A stretch of 64,000 nucleotides of DNA, taken from positions 685,426 through 749,425 of the forward strand of contig NZ_LT985361.1 of the NCBI RefSeq assembly GCF_900269665.1, given 5' to 3'. This DNA is from Nocardia suismassiliense (GTDB lineage Bacteria; Actinomycetota; Actinomycetes; Mycobacteriales; Mycobacteriaceae). Below are positions 8,663-18,158 of this stretch, piece by piece (the first letter of the stretch is position 1; each line of letters starts with the position of its first letter). The position numbers and the translations under genes were made by a program. Below the pieces are notes generated by a model. The model did not search any database and was not told the origin of the DNA. It saw nothing but the letters and a program-made list of their open reading frames with translations.

Positions 8663-9280
8663 ATGAACCGAGTTATCACCACCGGGTGCATGCTGATCAC
8701 CGTCGCCGCGCTGGCTGCCACCGGATGCGCGGGCGACGACGGCTCGGCGGCCCATACCGGCGACCATCATGATCATCACCACGACGCCGCAGGCGGATAC
8801 CAGCCGCCCGCCGCCTTCGAAGGTCTCGACCCCTGTTCGATCACTACCCCCGCCGAAGCCGCCGCCCTGTCCGGCAAACCCGACCCGCGCCCCACCCGCA
8901 ACGGAGGAATGCACCCGGACATGTCGGCCGCCGCGACCATCGACACCTGCAGCTGGCTGGTCGACGGCTTCGATCCGCTGGCCGTGTCGTTCCAGCTCCG
9001 GGACCAACTGGGCGGCGTCGAGCAGGGGCAGGACGCCACCTCGAAGTGGATGTCCGAACAACTCGGTCACCCAGCCCACCTGAGCTTCGGCAAGAATCCC
9101 GCCGAAGCGGGCGTGGAAGACTGCGCCGCCTTCGTCGGCTACAGCGGCAACCGGGCCGTCACCGTGCTGCTGCGGCTGCGCGCCACCGCGGCCACCCCTG
9201 CCCCCACCGACACCGACAACCTCTGCACCCGCAACCAGACCACGCTGCGGGACATCTTCGCCCGCACCCTCTGGCAGTGA
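8663..9280 (+). CDS. DUF3558 lipoprotein with His-rich N-terminus
   Basis: 205 residues. A lipoprotein signal peptide ends at a lipobox (AATGC, Cys about residue 22). A histidine/aspartate-rich stretch follows (HTGDHHDHHH, about residues 31-40) that could bind metal ions. The rest has the DUF3558 pattern: LDPCSIT near the start of the domain, later cysteines in DTCSW, EDCAAF and NLCTRN that could form disulfides, and a C-terminal LRDIFARTLW. DUF3558 proteins are common actinobacterial surface lipoproteins without a proven function. The gene lies 37 bases after the kinase fusion. A degraded copy of its 3' end lies beyond the next gene, at 10330-10413. Confidence 0.85.
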   Translation: MNRVITTGCMLITVAALAATGCAGDDGSAAHTGDHHDHHHDAAGGYQPPAAFEGLDPCSITTPAEAAALSGKPDPRPTRNGGMHPDMSAAATIDTCSWLVDGFDPLAVSFQLRDQLGGVEQGQDATSKWMSEQLGHPAHLSFGKNPAEAGVEDCAAFVGYSGNRAVTVLLRLRATAATPAPTDTDNLCTRNQTTLRDIFARTLWQ

Positions 9281-9317
9281 CGCAGGCCTCGAGCGCCCCG
9301 CGGCTAGGATCCGCGGA

Positions 9318-10301
9318 ATGCCCGTACCGAAAGCCGAACTGCATCTGCATATCGAAGGCACGCTGGAACCCGAGCTCGCGTTCGCGCTGGCCGAACGCAA
9401 CGGCGCCCAACTGCCGTTCGCCTCGGTGGACGAGCTGCACCACGCCTACCGATTCGAGGACCTGCAGTCGTTCCTCGACCTGTACTACCGGCTGACGGAC
9501 GTGCTGCGGGTCGAGCAGGACTTCACCGACCTGGCCGAGGCCTACCTGGCCCGCGCCGCCGCGGCCGGCGTCCGGCACGCGGAGATCTTCTTCGACCCCC
9601 AAGCCCACACCGCCCGCGGCGTGCCCTTCGCCACCGTCATCGACGGCCTGTGGAAGGCGCTGCACGACAGCGAGCGGCGCTACGGCATCACCACCAAGCT
9701 CATCCTGTGCTTCCTGCGCGACCTCTCGGTCGAATCCGCCCTCGAAACCCTCACCGCCGCCGAGCCGTACCTGGACCGGATCGTCGCGGTCGGCCTCGAT
9801 TCGGCAGAGGTCGGTCATCCGCCCGCCAAGTTCGCCGCCGTCTACCAGCGCGCTCGCGAGCTCGGGCTGCGCGCCGTGGCGCACGCCGGTGAAGAAGGAC
9901 CCGCCGCGTATGTGGCCGAGGCCCTCGACGTGCTGCACGTCGAACGCATCGACCACGGCATCCGCGTGCTCGACGATCCAGCGCTGGTGCAACGCCTCGT
10001 ACGAGAGCGAATCCCCCTGACCGTCTGCCCGTTCTCCAACGTGCGCCTGCGCGTAATCGACAAACTGACCGACCACCCCCTGCGCCAAATGCTCGAACTC
10101 GGCCTGGTCGCCACCGTGAACTCCGACGACCCAGCCTATTTCGGTGGCTACGTCCAAGAGAACTTCGACGGCATCCGAGAAGCCCTCAACCTCACCCCCG
10201 ACCACCTCCGCACCCTGGCCCGCAACTCCTTCGAAGCCTCATTCATCGACGAGCACACCCGTACTCGCTACCTGAGTGAGGTCGACGCTTACACCTTCTG
10301 A
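9318..10301 (+). CDS. Adenine deaminase (adenosine deaminase-fold, type 2)
   Basis: A 327-residue amidohydrolase expected to convert adenine to hypoxanthine in purine salvage. The zinc-site motif HLHIEGTLEPEL at the N-terminus, FFDPQ, GLDSAEVGHPPSKF-like GLDSAEVGHPP, the catalytic HAGEEGP, HGIRV and the NSDDPAYFGGY ending match adenine deaminases of the Pseudomonas PA0148 type more closely than true adenosine deaminases. That distinction rests on remembered signatures. AGGA lies 8 bases before the ATG. It starts 37 bases after the DUF3558 gene; no other purine gene is near. Confidence 0.88.
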   Translation: MPVPKAELHLHIEGTLEPELAFALAERNGAQLPFASVDELHHAYRFEDLQSFLDLYYRLTDVLRVEQDFTDLAEAYLARAAAAGVRHAEIFFDPQAHTARGVPFATVIDGLWKALHDSERRYGITTKLILCFLRDLSVESALETLTAAEPYLDRIVAVGLDSAEVGHPPAKFAAVYQRARELGLRAVAHAGEEGPAAYVAEALDVLHVERIDHGIRVLDDPALVQRLVRERIPLTVCPFSNVRLRVIDKLTDHPLRQMLELGLVATVNSDDPAYFGGYVQENFDGIREALNLTPDHLRTLARNSFEASFIDEHTRTRYLSEVDAYTF

Positions 10302-10329
10302 ACCCGGTTCTGCGACTCAGATCTTCGGA

Positions 10330-10413
10330 AGTCGAGTCACGCGTGCTCTGCGTTCCGGGTTGGACAACCAGACGATCCTGCGGGACATCCTCGTCCGCGT
10401 CCCGTGGAAGTGA
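10330..10413 (+). pseudogene. 3' remnant of a second DUF3558 lipoprotein gene
   Basis: In this frame the sequence reads ...RSGLDNQTILRDILVRVPWK then stop. It matches the last residues of the intact lipoprotein (NLCTRNQTTLRDIFARTLWQ), and the DNA is also clearly alike over about 48 bases, including an identical CTGCGGGACATC. No start codon or N-terminal part is present. It sits directly after the adenine deaminase, while the intact gene sits directly before it. That suggests a past tandem duplication of the pair followed by deletion. The rest of the gap (10302-10711) shows no other supported gene. Confidence 0.6.
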
Positions 10414-10711
10414 CCCACCCGTCGCTGCCCGGCGACCAACAATCGCCGAGTTCCGTAGATCACGTTCACACTGCTGATTAGATGATCGATGCAAGCGGAT
10501 ACGTTGCGCCGCAGTGTATCTCGTCGTATCGGGCATCGTCGGCTGCTCCTGTCCATTGTTGCGCGCCGAGCCACCACCCGGACAATCGGAAGTGATCGAA
10601 GAAGGTTGGGCAACGGCTGCCGGGGTACGGCCGTTGAATGCGGGCCGTCCGATTCGCCGGCGCCCGAACCCGATCGAGCAGTGGATTCCTCAGGGGAAAG
10701 GATCGAACGCG

Positions 10712-11224
10712 ATGACAGATACCCTCGTCGACCTAACGGTCGACAGCAGGCAGGTTGCGCGCCCAGATGTCCGCCCGCAGAGGTGGAGTGGTGGACGCTC
10801 GGACAACGCGAAGGTCTGGCGGGACGCCAAAACGGTGCTGGTGACCAGGGTTACCGGTCCGCGCCAGTTGATGACGGTGCCGCGACTGGTGATCCCGATC
10901 GGCGAGACTCAGCTCGCCTTCCGCGTGTCGTCCCAGTCGGAGGAGGCCGAGCAGCTCGCGCGCGACGGGCGGGTGCTCGTTCAGCCGGGCGACCGGCGGG
11001 GCACCCCCGCGCTCGGCTCTCACCAGCGGCAAGGCCAAGCCCAGCTGGTGACTGCGGGCACGCTGCTGCCTTATGTGGAGTCGGAGATCGCCGCCAAGTA
11101 CAGGTGGCGAATCCCGGTGGCGCGGTTCGCTCATCGCCTGGGCCACGGCGACGCACCCTACGCCGATGTCGTTGTTCTGGTCACTGTGGCCGAGCCGAGC
11201 CCGATCCCCATTCTGCCGCGGTGA
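10712..11224 (+). CDS. Putative split-barrel flavoprotein (pyridoxamine 5'-phosphate oxidase-like)
   Basis: About 170 residues. The sequence WRDAKTVLVTRVTGPRQLMTVPR followed by beta-rich segments and a C-terminal helix resembles the FMN/F420-binding split-barrel (PNPOx-like) group, but no strict cofactor motif can be confirmed, so the assignment is tentative. ATG 10712 was chosen because AAAGGA lies about 8 bases upstream; the frame continues upstream without coding character. A 301-base gap separates it from the next gene. Confidence 0.45.
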   Translation: MTDTLVDLTVDSRQVARPDVRPQRWSGGRSDNAKVWRDAKTVLVTRVTGPRQLMTVPRLVIPIGETQLAFRVSSQSEEAEQLARDGRVLVQPGDRRGTPALGSHQRQGQAQLVTAGTLLPYVESEIAAKYRWRIPVARFAHRLGHGDAPYADVVVLVTVAEPSPIPILPR

Positions 11225-11230
11225 TACCGA

Positions 11231-11253
11231 ACCCCCGCTGCCCAGGCGGGGGT
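11231..11253 (+). terminator. GC-rich hairpin after the split-barrel gene
   Basis: ACCCCCGC pairs perfectly with GCGGGGGT across a 7-base loop, starting 6 bases after the stop codon. No U-tract follows. The remainder of the 11225-11525 gap shows nothing else that can be supported. Confidence 0.5.
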
Positions 11254-11525
11254 CGCGACGTCGAGTCCTGATCCGAGTTTGCGCAGACCTCCACACGGTG
11301 GAGCGTCATTGCGAGCAGAACCGCCGAGTCGTCTCACCGGCAACTGCGGTTCGTTCAGCGGAACGAGCAGGTGCCAGGCCTGGCGTCGATCTGCCACGCT
11401 GATCGGCAACAGGGGATGAGATCGCGGTTCGCATCGGAAATGCAGGCGGCAAGGGTAATTCGCTGCCCCTGCGGTGCGGCCGGACAACAGATCGGCTCCG
11501 TTGTGCGACTTGGAGTGAGGTAATC

Positions 11526-12272
11526 GTGGCCGTTTACAGCGTCACCTTGGAGCAATTCCATATCGACACCACCCGCTCCCGCAACGACGACACCAACACG
11601 GTGGCCTTCGGACTCAGGGCTGGAAAACGGTCCTTCCCTACGCAGTCGCACTACGCGGGCGACGTCGACGACGGCGACCACGGAGTCAACCTGACCTTCC
11701 CCTCCGTGGTCGTCGCCGACGGCGCGACACCGCTCGTGTTCAACTACACGATCTACAACGGGAACACCGGAAAGCTGGCGGGCGGGCTGGCCAGAGCCAA
11801 CGAGATCCTCGGCGAGAAGGCGCTGGACTTCGTCCAGCAGGCCGGACGGCCGAGCAGCGAAGTCAGCTACCCCGATTCCGGCGGCGTTGCCCTGAACGGT
11901 GCAGGCATCGAATGGAAAGACGGATCGTGGTTGCAGTACATCCCGCTGGTCATCCTCGGGTCGTTCCTGTTCCCCGACTGCGACGGGTTCGTCGCGATCG
12001 GCAGCATCGGTAAGACGAAGGCCGGCTGGGACAAGGCCATCGATACGGCAGGCGGAACCACCTATCGCCAGACGATCCGCTACCCGGGCTCCGACTCACC
12101 CGCAGGATGCGGCAGCAACTCCGACTACACCGTGACCTGGTCGGTCACCCGGCATCGCGCCGCAGGCCGCAGCCTCCGCCAATTCCTGCGCGCCCACAAC
12201 CTCGCACTAGCACCGGGGCTTCGTTCATTGACCCCCGGCGAACGACTCAGCGTCCGGGAATTGCTGAACTAG
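11526..12272 (+). CDS. Conserved-looking protein of unknown function
   Basis: A 248-residue protein that is not recognised. It begins at a GTG with GGAGTGAGG a few bases upstream. There is no signal peptide or clear membrane helix, although a hydrophobic patch IPLVILGSFLFPDCDGFVAIG lies near residues 138-158. The first 100 residues are rich in beta-prone Thr/Val/Asn segments. The C-terminus (SLRQFLRAHNLALAPGLRSL) is basic and helical. Stop-codon spacing and codon use look like a real gene. It stands alone and is followed by a bidirectional terminator. No function is proposed. Confidence 0.6.
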   Translation: MAVYSVTLEQFHIDTTRSRNDDTNTVAFGLRAGKRSFPTQSHYAGDVDDGDHGVNLTFPSVVVADGATPLVFNYTIYNGNTGKLAGGLARANEILGEKALDFVQQAGRPSSEVSYPDSGGVALNGAGIEWKDGSWLQYIPLVILGSFLFPDCDGFVAIGSIGKTKAGWDKAIDTAGGTTYRQTIRYPGSDSPAGCGSNSDYTVTWSVTRHRAAGRSLRQFLRAHNLALAPGLRSLTPGERLSVRELLN

Positions 12273-12326
12273 TTGGCAGACTCGATGCCGAGGCGCACCG
12301 CTGCCGGCATCGAACGCATGACACAG

Positions 12327-12358
12327 AAAAGGCCCTGATCAAGAGATCAGGGCCTTTT
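12327..12358. terminator. Bidirectional intrinsic terminator
   Basis: A 14-bp perfect stem (AAAAGGCCCTGATC with its complement) has an AAGA loop and ends in a T-tract on either strand. It separates the plus-strand orphan gene from the minus-strand tRNA and can terminate both. Confidence 0.85.
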
Positions 12359-12360
12359 CG

Positions 12361-12448
12361 TGGCGGAGGATAGGGGATTTGAACCCCTGAGGGCGTTAAC
12401 CCAACCCGCGTTCCAGGCGAGCGCCATAGGCCACTAGGCGAATCCTCC
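12361..12448 (-). tRNA. tRNA-Ser(GGA)
   Basis: On the minus strand the sequence folds as a class II tRNA: acceptor GGAGGAT pairs with ATCCTCC, followed by discriminator G and an encoded CCA (12361-12363). It has a long variable arm (GGGTTAACGCCC region) and a T-loop TTCAAAT in the stem AGGGG/CCCCT. The anticodon is GGA (plus-strand 12412-12414), reading UCC/UCU serine codons. The length of 88 includes CCA. Confidence 0.95.
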
Positions 12449-12577
12449 GTGGAGCAGCATACCGGGTGGGGGAGGGTGGACGCCAAACGGGTCCGTTCGG
12501 GGCAGGAAAGTCCCTGTTGGGCCCAGTTTTGGGCCGGGTTGGGGTACCCGGAGGAGGGGGATCGGCGGGGGAGCGGC

Positions 12578-12583
12578 TACACT
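12578..12583 (+). promoter_or_regulatory. Probable -10 box of the SRP RNA
   Basis: TACACT matches the actinobacterial TANNNT pattern and lies 7-8 bases before the predicted 5' end of the SRP RNA. No clear -35 box is visible. Confidence 0.5.
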
Positions 12584-12588
12584 GGCCG

Positions 12589-12680
12589 ACGGATCCCGCG
12601 CGGCGCGCATCCTGTGAACTCCCCCAGGGCCGGAAGGCAGCAAGGGTCAATGGGCTCTGCCGGGTGCGCGGGGTCCCCTT
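12589..12680 (+). ncRNA. ffs: Signal recognition particle RNA (4.5S-type)
   Basis: The conserved SRP core is clear: the apical GGAA tetraloop within GGGCCGGAAGGC, the AGCAAGG bulge strand and the GGGCTCTG return strand. The ends pair as GGATCCCGCG with CGCGGGGTCC (one G-U). This small bacterial form lacks the Alu domain; the RNA binds Ffh to target nascent membrane and secreted proteins. Exact ends are uncertain by a few bases. It lies upstream of the aminotransferase gene. Confidence 0.9.
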
Positions 12681-12754
12681 AATTTCGAGGGGCCCGCACG
12701 GACCGCAGTCCGGCTGTCGAATAACGCCTCCAAATCCGAGCAACACACGGGTAA

Positions 12755-14155
<1,401 letters not shown>

Positions 14156-14162
14156 TAACGCG

Positions 14163-14198
14163 ACAGCGGGCGCGTACCCGAAGGTACGCGCCCGCTGT
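14163..14198. terminator. Strong GC-rich hairpin between convergent genes
   Basis: A 16-bp perfect stem (ACAGCGGGCGCGTACC with its complement) and a CGAA loop lie 8 bases after the aminotransferase stop and 13 before the methyltransferase stop. It can work on either strand. Confidence 0.75.
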
Positions 14199-14210
14199 GC
14201 CGCGCAAGGA

Positions 14211-15089
14211 TCAGTCCGGCTTGTGCGCCAGCACGGCGAACATCGTCACCGAGAGGTGAATGTCGCCGCTGGCCGCGCCCGCCTCGAGGTCGTCGACCAG
14301 CTGCGCGCTCTCCTGCTCGGTGATCACCCCGCGCGCCACCGCCATCGCGGAGATGCGGGTGACCAGCGAGCCGACGCCGACGGTGCGGTCCTGCACCAGC
14401 GCGTGCGAGCCGATGTCGTCGATCACCAAGCCCGCCTTGGTCAGTTGGCCGGGCAGCTTGCGGCCGGAGAACGGGTTGGTGGTCGCGGAGATCAACGTGT
14501 CGACGACCTCGCGGACCACCCGCCGCTCGCCAGGATGCACGATCGCGGTGCCCCAGTCGCTGTCCACCACCACGACCCGGCCGCCGGGTCGCAGCACGCG
14601 CGCGATCTCGTTGGCGGCGCGGGCGGGCGCGGTCAGATGCTGAAAGACCCGCTCGCACAGCGCGGCATCGAAACTGCCCGCACCGAACGGCAGGCCGTAG
14701 GCGTCGCCGGAGTGGAACTTGGCCGTCGAACCGGACTGTGCGGCCCGGCGTTCCGCGGAGGCGAGCAGGTTCGGGTCGGGTTCGACCCCGACCGCCACTC
14801 CGTCGGGTCCGACCACGTCGGCGAAGGCCATGACCTCCGTGCCGGTGCCGGAGCCGATGTCGACCGCGCGTTCGCCGGGGCGCAGCGCGAGCGCGTCGTG
14901 CGCCCAGTCCCGCAACCTGCGGATACCGGGCAGCGCGGCCTGTAAGTCGCGCACGTCGACGAGTTGATCCTGACCTGCTCGATCGAACCGATCGGGGCGC
15001 AAAGTGTAGGTGTCCATGGGCCCGTGTCCATCCCTAGCCGTGGCCACCTCGTGGGGTGCCGATGTAGGTACTGCCGTCTGCTGAGGCAT
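14211..15089 (-). CDS. SAM-dependent class I methyltransferase
   Basis: A 292-residue Rossmann-fold methyltransferase. The SAM-binding motif I is AVDIGSGTGTEV, the acidic motif II follows in GVEPD, motif post-II is GDAYGLPF and motif IV/V includes ARVLRPGGRVVVVDSDWG. This is the Methyltransf_11/UbiE-like pattern; the substrate (small molecule or lipid) is not evident. The start is uncertain: ATG 15089 has a weak AGG 8 bases upstream, and ATG 15017 (MDTYTLRPDRFD) starts closer to the conserved domain. It is a single gene between two convergent or facing neighbours. Confidence 0.8.
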   Translation of the reverse strand: MPQQTAVPTSAPHEVATARDGHGPMDTYTLRPDRFDRAGQDQLVDVRDLQAALPGIRRLRDWAHDALALRPGERAVDIGSGTGTEVMAFADVVGPDGVAVGVEPDPNLLASAERRAAQSGSTAKFHSGDAYGLPFGAGSFDAALCERVFQHLTAPARAANEIARVLRPGGRVVVVDSDWGTAIVHPGERRVVREVVDTLISATTNPFSGRKLPGQLTKAGLVIDDIGSHALVQDRTVGVGSLVTRISAMAVARGVITEQESAQLVDDLEAGAASGDIHLSVTMFAVLAHKPD

Positions 15090-15161
15090 GCGCAGGAGCC
15101 TACGCGCGGCGTCATAGCCACGCACGTCAGGTCTGTGAGGCGGGTCACCGGGTGCGGCAGG

Positions 15162-15749
15162 TCAGGAGGCGAGCGAGTAAGCGGCGGCGGCCAGTGCCGC
15201 GCCGAGCAGCGCGCCGACGACCACCTGACCGCGGGTGTGATCGCCGAGCCAAACCCGCGACCAGCCGATCACCCCGGTCAGCGGCAGTGCGAGCAGAAAC
15301 CACGGGGAACCGATGATCGCGAGCAGCACCGTGGTGCCCGCGCCGACGGCCGTGTGCACGCTGACCTTCCATCCGCCGAGCATGGTCACGATGCCGATCC
15401 CGATCAGCACGACCAGCGCGGCGACCGTCCAGGCGATCAGCTCGCGCGGCGCGCCCTGCACGATCTCGACGATCAGTCCGACGCACACGATCGCCAGAAT
15501 CGCCGGAATCACCCAGTGCCGGTCACCGATCTCGGTCACGTGATGATCGCTGGCGATTCCGCGCCGCACCCCCAGCAGGATGACCATCATCGGAATCACT
15601 CCGGAGATCGTCGCGACGAACAGTCCCCACCCGGGCGCGTCCACCAGGAATCCGGCGAGCACCGACGTGACGATATTGATCATCCACGGTGCCCCGAGCT
15701 CGGTGATCACCCGCGCGGCCCGCGCCTGCACCACAGCTGTCTCCGTCAC
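15162..15749 (-). CDS. Integral membrane protein with PAP2-like C-terminal region
   Basis: 195 residues with about five to six membrane helices. The last third carries KVSVHTAVGAG and WSRVWLGDHTRGQVVVGALLG. These match the phosphatidic-acid phosphatase 2 pattern (SxH, then SR with a downstream H), although the first conserved lysine/arginine motif is not evident, so activity on lipid phosphates is uncertain. GTG 15749 has GAGAGG 7 bases upstream and overlaps the stop of the DUF6545 gene by 4 bases, so translation is coupled. It is the last gene of a three-gene operon. Confidence 0.7.
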   Translation of the reverse strand: MTETAVVQARAARVITELGAPWMINIVTSVLAGFLVDAPGWGLFVATISGVIPMMVILLGVRRGIASDHHVTEIGDRHWVIPAILAIVCVGLIVEIVQGAPRELIAWTVAALVVLIGIGIVTMLGGWKVSVHTAVGAGTTVLLAIIGSPWFLLALPLTGVIGWSRVWLGDHTRGQVVVGALLGAALAAAAYSLAS

Positions 15750-16825
15750 GCCACAACCTCTCGTTGCCTTCTCCGATATGCCTGCGCCAACGTGACGGCC
15801 CAGCGACGGTCCAGGCCCGCCGCCAGCGCCGCCGATCGCACGCTCTCCCCATTCAGTGCCGCCGAGCGCTGGCCACTGATCAACCAATCCGCCACCGCCG
15901 CAGCCACTTCCCGCTGTTCGGTGACCGTGTCGTCCGATCCGACGGCCTGCTCGATCTCCAGGCTCAGCGCGTCGAGCACCTCGGTCACCCGGTCGCTGGC
16001 CTTCTCGTCGGCGCTGCTGCCCCGGCGAGACGGGCGCCGCACACCCGGCCAGCGGCCGACCAACTCGTCGTATATCGGCCCGATCGCGCGCAGGACGCGC
16101 CGGGCCCGGACCCAGGACACCATGGGCGACAGCATCATTCCGACGAAGATGACCAGCACCCCGGCTGCGGAGACCGCACGGGTCACCTCGAACACCGCGG
16201 GCATCGGCGCGGCCCCGCCGTATCGAACGGCCACGAAGTACACCAGCCGGATCCACGCCCAGACGGTCGCCGCCGCCAGACCCGCCGACAGCAGCGCGAG
16301 ACTCCAGCCCGTCACCGTCCGCAGATCCGCGGGGCGCGCGGCCATCACCATCAACGCCGGGCACAGCAGGGCTGGGAACAACGCGCCCGCGATCCCCGCC
16401 TCGGCATAGCCGGGCAGGTGACTGTAGGCCTGATCGAACTCGAATCCACCGACCGCCTGCGGCACCGGCGGTGTGCCGACGAAGATCGCCAACGCGACCA
16501 CCGACCCGGCCACCGCGATCGCCGCGAGAATGCGCACGCCGCGGGCCAGTCGCGCCGGGGCGATCGTCACGGCCAGGGTGAGTGCGCCGGTCGAGGCCGC
16601 GATCAGGTTGAACAGCACCATGCGCAGCCCGGTCGAGAAGTTCGGCATCGGCGCGACGGCCTGCAGAAGACGTTCTGCCGCAGGGATATTCAAACTAAGA
16701 TGCACCGCGACCACACCCAGCGCGACGGTGATACACCCCAGCACCCAGCCGCGCGACCACCACCAGCGCCACGCCCGGGTCAGCACCGCTACCCACATCA
16801 GCGGCGCCAGCACCATCGCGATCAT
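15746..16825 (-). CDS. MAB_1171c/DUF6545-family polytopic membrane protein
   Basis: 359 residues: seven probable membrane helices in the first 245 residues, then a cytoplasmic tail of about 115 residues (PIYDELVGRWPGVRR onward) rich in charged helices. This layout matches the actinobacterial MAB_1171c putative-transporter family (DUF6545), whose tail often begins with a conserved LxPLWxxL-like motif, here GPIYDELVGRWP. The family commonly sits beside ImmA/IrrE-type peptidases, as here. Function is unknown. It overlaps the peptidase gene upstream by 4 bases (ATGA) and the PAP2-like gene downstream by 4. Confidence 0.8.
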   Translation of the reverse strand: MIAMVLAPLMWVAVLTRAWRWWWSRGWVLGCITVALGVVAVHLSLNIPAAERLLQAVAPMPNFSTGLRMVLFNLIAASTGALTLAVTIAPARLARGVRILAAIAVAGSVVALAIFVGTPPVPQAVGGFEFDQAYSHLPGYAEAGIAGALFPALLCPALMVMAARPADLRTVTGWSLALLSAGLAAATVWAWIRLVYFVAVRYGGAAPMPAVFEVTRAVSAAGVLVIFVGMMLSPMVSWVRARRVLRAIGPIYDELVGRWPGVRRPSRRGSSADEKASDRVTEVLDALSLEIEQAVGSDDTVTEQREVAAAVADWLISGQRSAALNGESVRSAALAAGLDRRWAVTLAQAYRRRQREVVA

Positions 16826-17310
16826 CCGAGCGCCTCACCCCAGCGCGACCGCAGTCGCGGCTCCCGGCCGCCGATGCTGCGTAGCCGATTCAGCAGCAGG
16901 CTGGCGAATTGCTCCGCGGCCAGCTCCTCCGCGGCGGCGGCCGCGTCCGCGCAGTCCCGGCGCAGGATCAGCGCCGCCAAGTCGTGCATGTCGGTCGGCA
17001 GTACCGCCTGCGCCACCTCCAGCACGGGTCGGCCCTGATGGCCGAGCACGATATGGCCGAGCTCGTGCGCGATGGTCCGGTCCCTGGTCTGCGTCCAGGA
17101 CGCGTAGGACACCTCGTCTCGGTCGGCGAAGCGAATCCAATGCCCGAACACCCCGGCCGGCATGTGCGGATCCTCGGTCACCGTCAACGGGCGGCCCCGA
17201 TCTCGTGCCACCGCTTGCAGCAGTCCGTCGAGGGACAGCGACTCCTCGGCGGTCGCCATGGCGAAGACGCGATCGACCGCGGGACCGACCGCATACCCCC
17301 CTTGCATGCC
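16822..17310 (-). CDS. ImmA/IrrE-family metallo-endopeptidase
   Basis: About 162 residues with the zinc motif HELGHIVLGH (two His ligands plus catalytic Glu) near residue 78, and a downstream acidic helix (AEELAAEQFASLLL) that supplies the third ligand. ImmA/IrrE enzymes cleave repressors to relieve transcription or prophage control, usually of an adjacent XRE regulator, but no XRE gene is seen. The start is uncertain: ATG 17310 is used; ATG 17259 is possible. It is the first gene of an operon in which the next gene overlaps by 4 bases, so the target may be a membrane protein or a distant regulator. Confidence 0.82.
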   Translation of the reverse strand, partial: GMQGGYAVGPAVDRVFAMATAEESLSLDGLLQAVARDRGRPLTVTEDPHMPAGVFGHWIRFADRDEVSYASWTQTRDRTIAHELGHIVLGHQGRPVLEVAQAVLPTDMHDLAALILRRDCADAAAAAEELAAEQFASLLLNRLRSIGGREPRLRSRWGEALG

Positions 17311-17488
17311 GTCATCCAACCACGCGGCGTCGCGCCACGCCCAGCCGCCGCAGCGCCTGCTGGGACTGCTCACAGCGCGGGCACGATGCGGGGCGAACAT
17401 GCGATGACCAGGACGCCATCATGGTGTGTTGACAAGTGAGATGATCGAATCCGTCCAAGCATGTTTGTCACGGTGGGAAGGAATGGCG

Positions 17489-18064
17489 ATGAGTCGCAAG
17501 CTTTGCCTGGCGCAAGACGTCGAGGCGGACGAGCTATTGACCGAGGACCACTTCGCCACCCTGCTCGGCATGCTGCTCGACCAGCAGTATCCGATGGAGC
17601 ACGCTTTTCGCGGCCCGAAAAAGATCGCCGACCGCATGGGCGGCTTCGATATCCACCGCATCGCCGAGGCGGACCCGCAAGAATTCGAAGACCTCTGCGC
17701 CACCCCACCGGCCATCCACCGTTACGGCCGCTCGATGGCCCGGCGCGCGCAGGAACTCGCCCGCTACATCATCGAGAATTACGACGGGAAAACCGAAAAC
17801 CTGTGGAAGCGGGACAAACCCGATGGAAAAGAAGTCCTGCGCCGATTGAAAGCCCTGCCCGGTTTCGGCGAACAGAAGGCCAAGATCTTCCTGTCGCTGC
17901 TCGGTAAGCAGCGCGGCGTGCAGCCGGCGGGCTGGCGCGAGGTCGCGGGCGCCTACGGCGACGAAGGCTCGCGCCGCTCGGTCGCCGACGTGACCGACGC
18001 CGAATCGCTCGCGCAGGTACGGGAATTCAAGAAGCAGGCGAAGGCGGCGGCGAAACAGAGCTGA
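17489..18064 (+). CDS. HhH-GPD-type base-excision DNA repair protein (TIGR03252 family)
   Basis: 191 residues. The central segment LKALPGFGEQKAKIFLSLLGKQ is the helix-hairpin-helix that grips the DNA backbone, and the N-terminal helices (LLGMLLDQQYPMEHAF) match the endonuclease III/AlkA scaffold. There is no C-terminal iron-sulfur cluster. TIGR03252 members are uncharacterised, presumed glycosylases. ATG 17489 was chosen because GGAAGGA lies about 7 bases upstream; ATG 17483 is also in frame. It is a single-gene unit diverging from the ImmA operon. Confidence 0.82.
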   Translation: MSRKLCLAQDVEADELLTEDHFATLLGMLLDQQYPMEHAFRGPKKIADRMGGFDIHRIAEADPQEFEDLCATPPAIHRYGRSMARRAQELARYIIENYDGKTENLWKRDKPDGKEVLRRLKALPGFGEQKAKIFLSLLGKQRGVQPAGWREVAGAYGDEGSRRSVADVTDAESLAQVREFKKQAKAAAKQS

Positions 18065-18158
18065 CGGACGCCGCCGAAGTGGCGGGGGACTGGCAGCGGG
18101 TGGGCATTGTTGCGGACGGCTCGGTACCGGGATCGTTGTCTCGGAAGGGAGTGGTCTG

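Noticed and set aside
17430..17489. DNA-damage (PafBC-type) promoter before the HhH-GPD gene
   Set aside because: TTGTCACGGTGG resembles the motif but no TANNNT follows at the required spacing.
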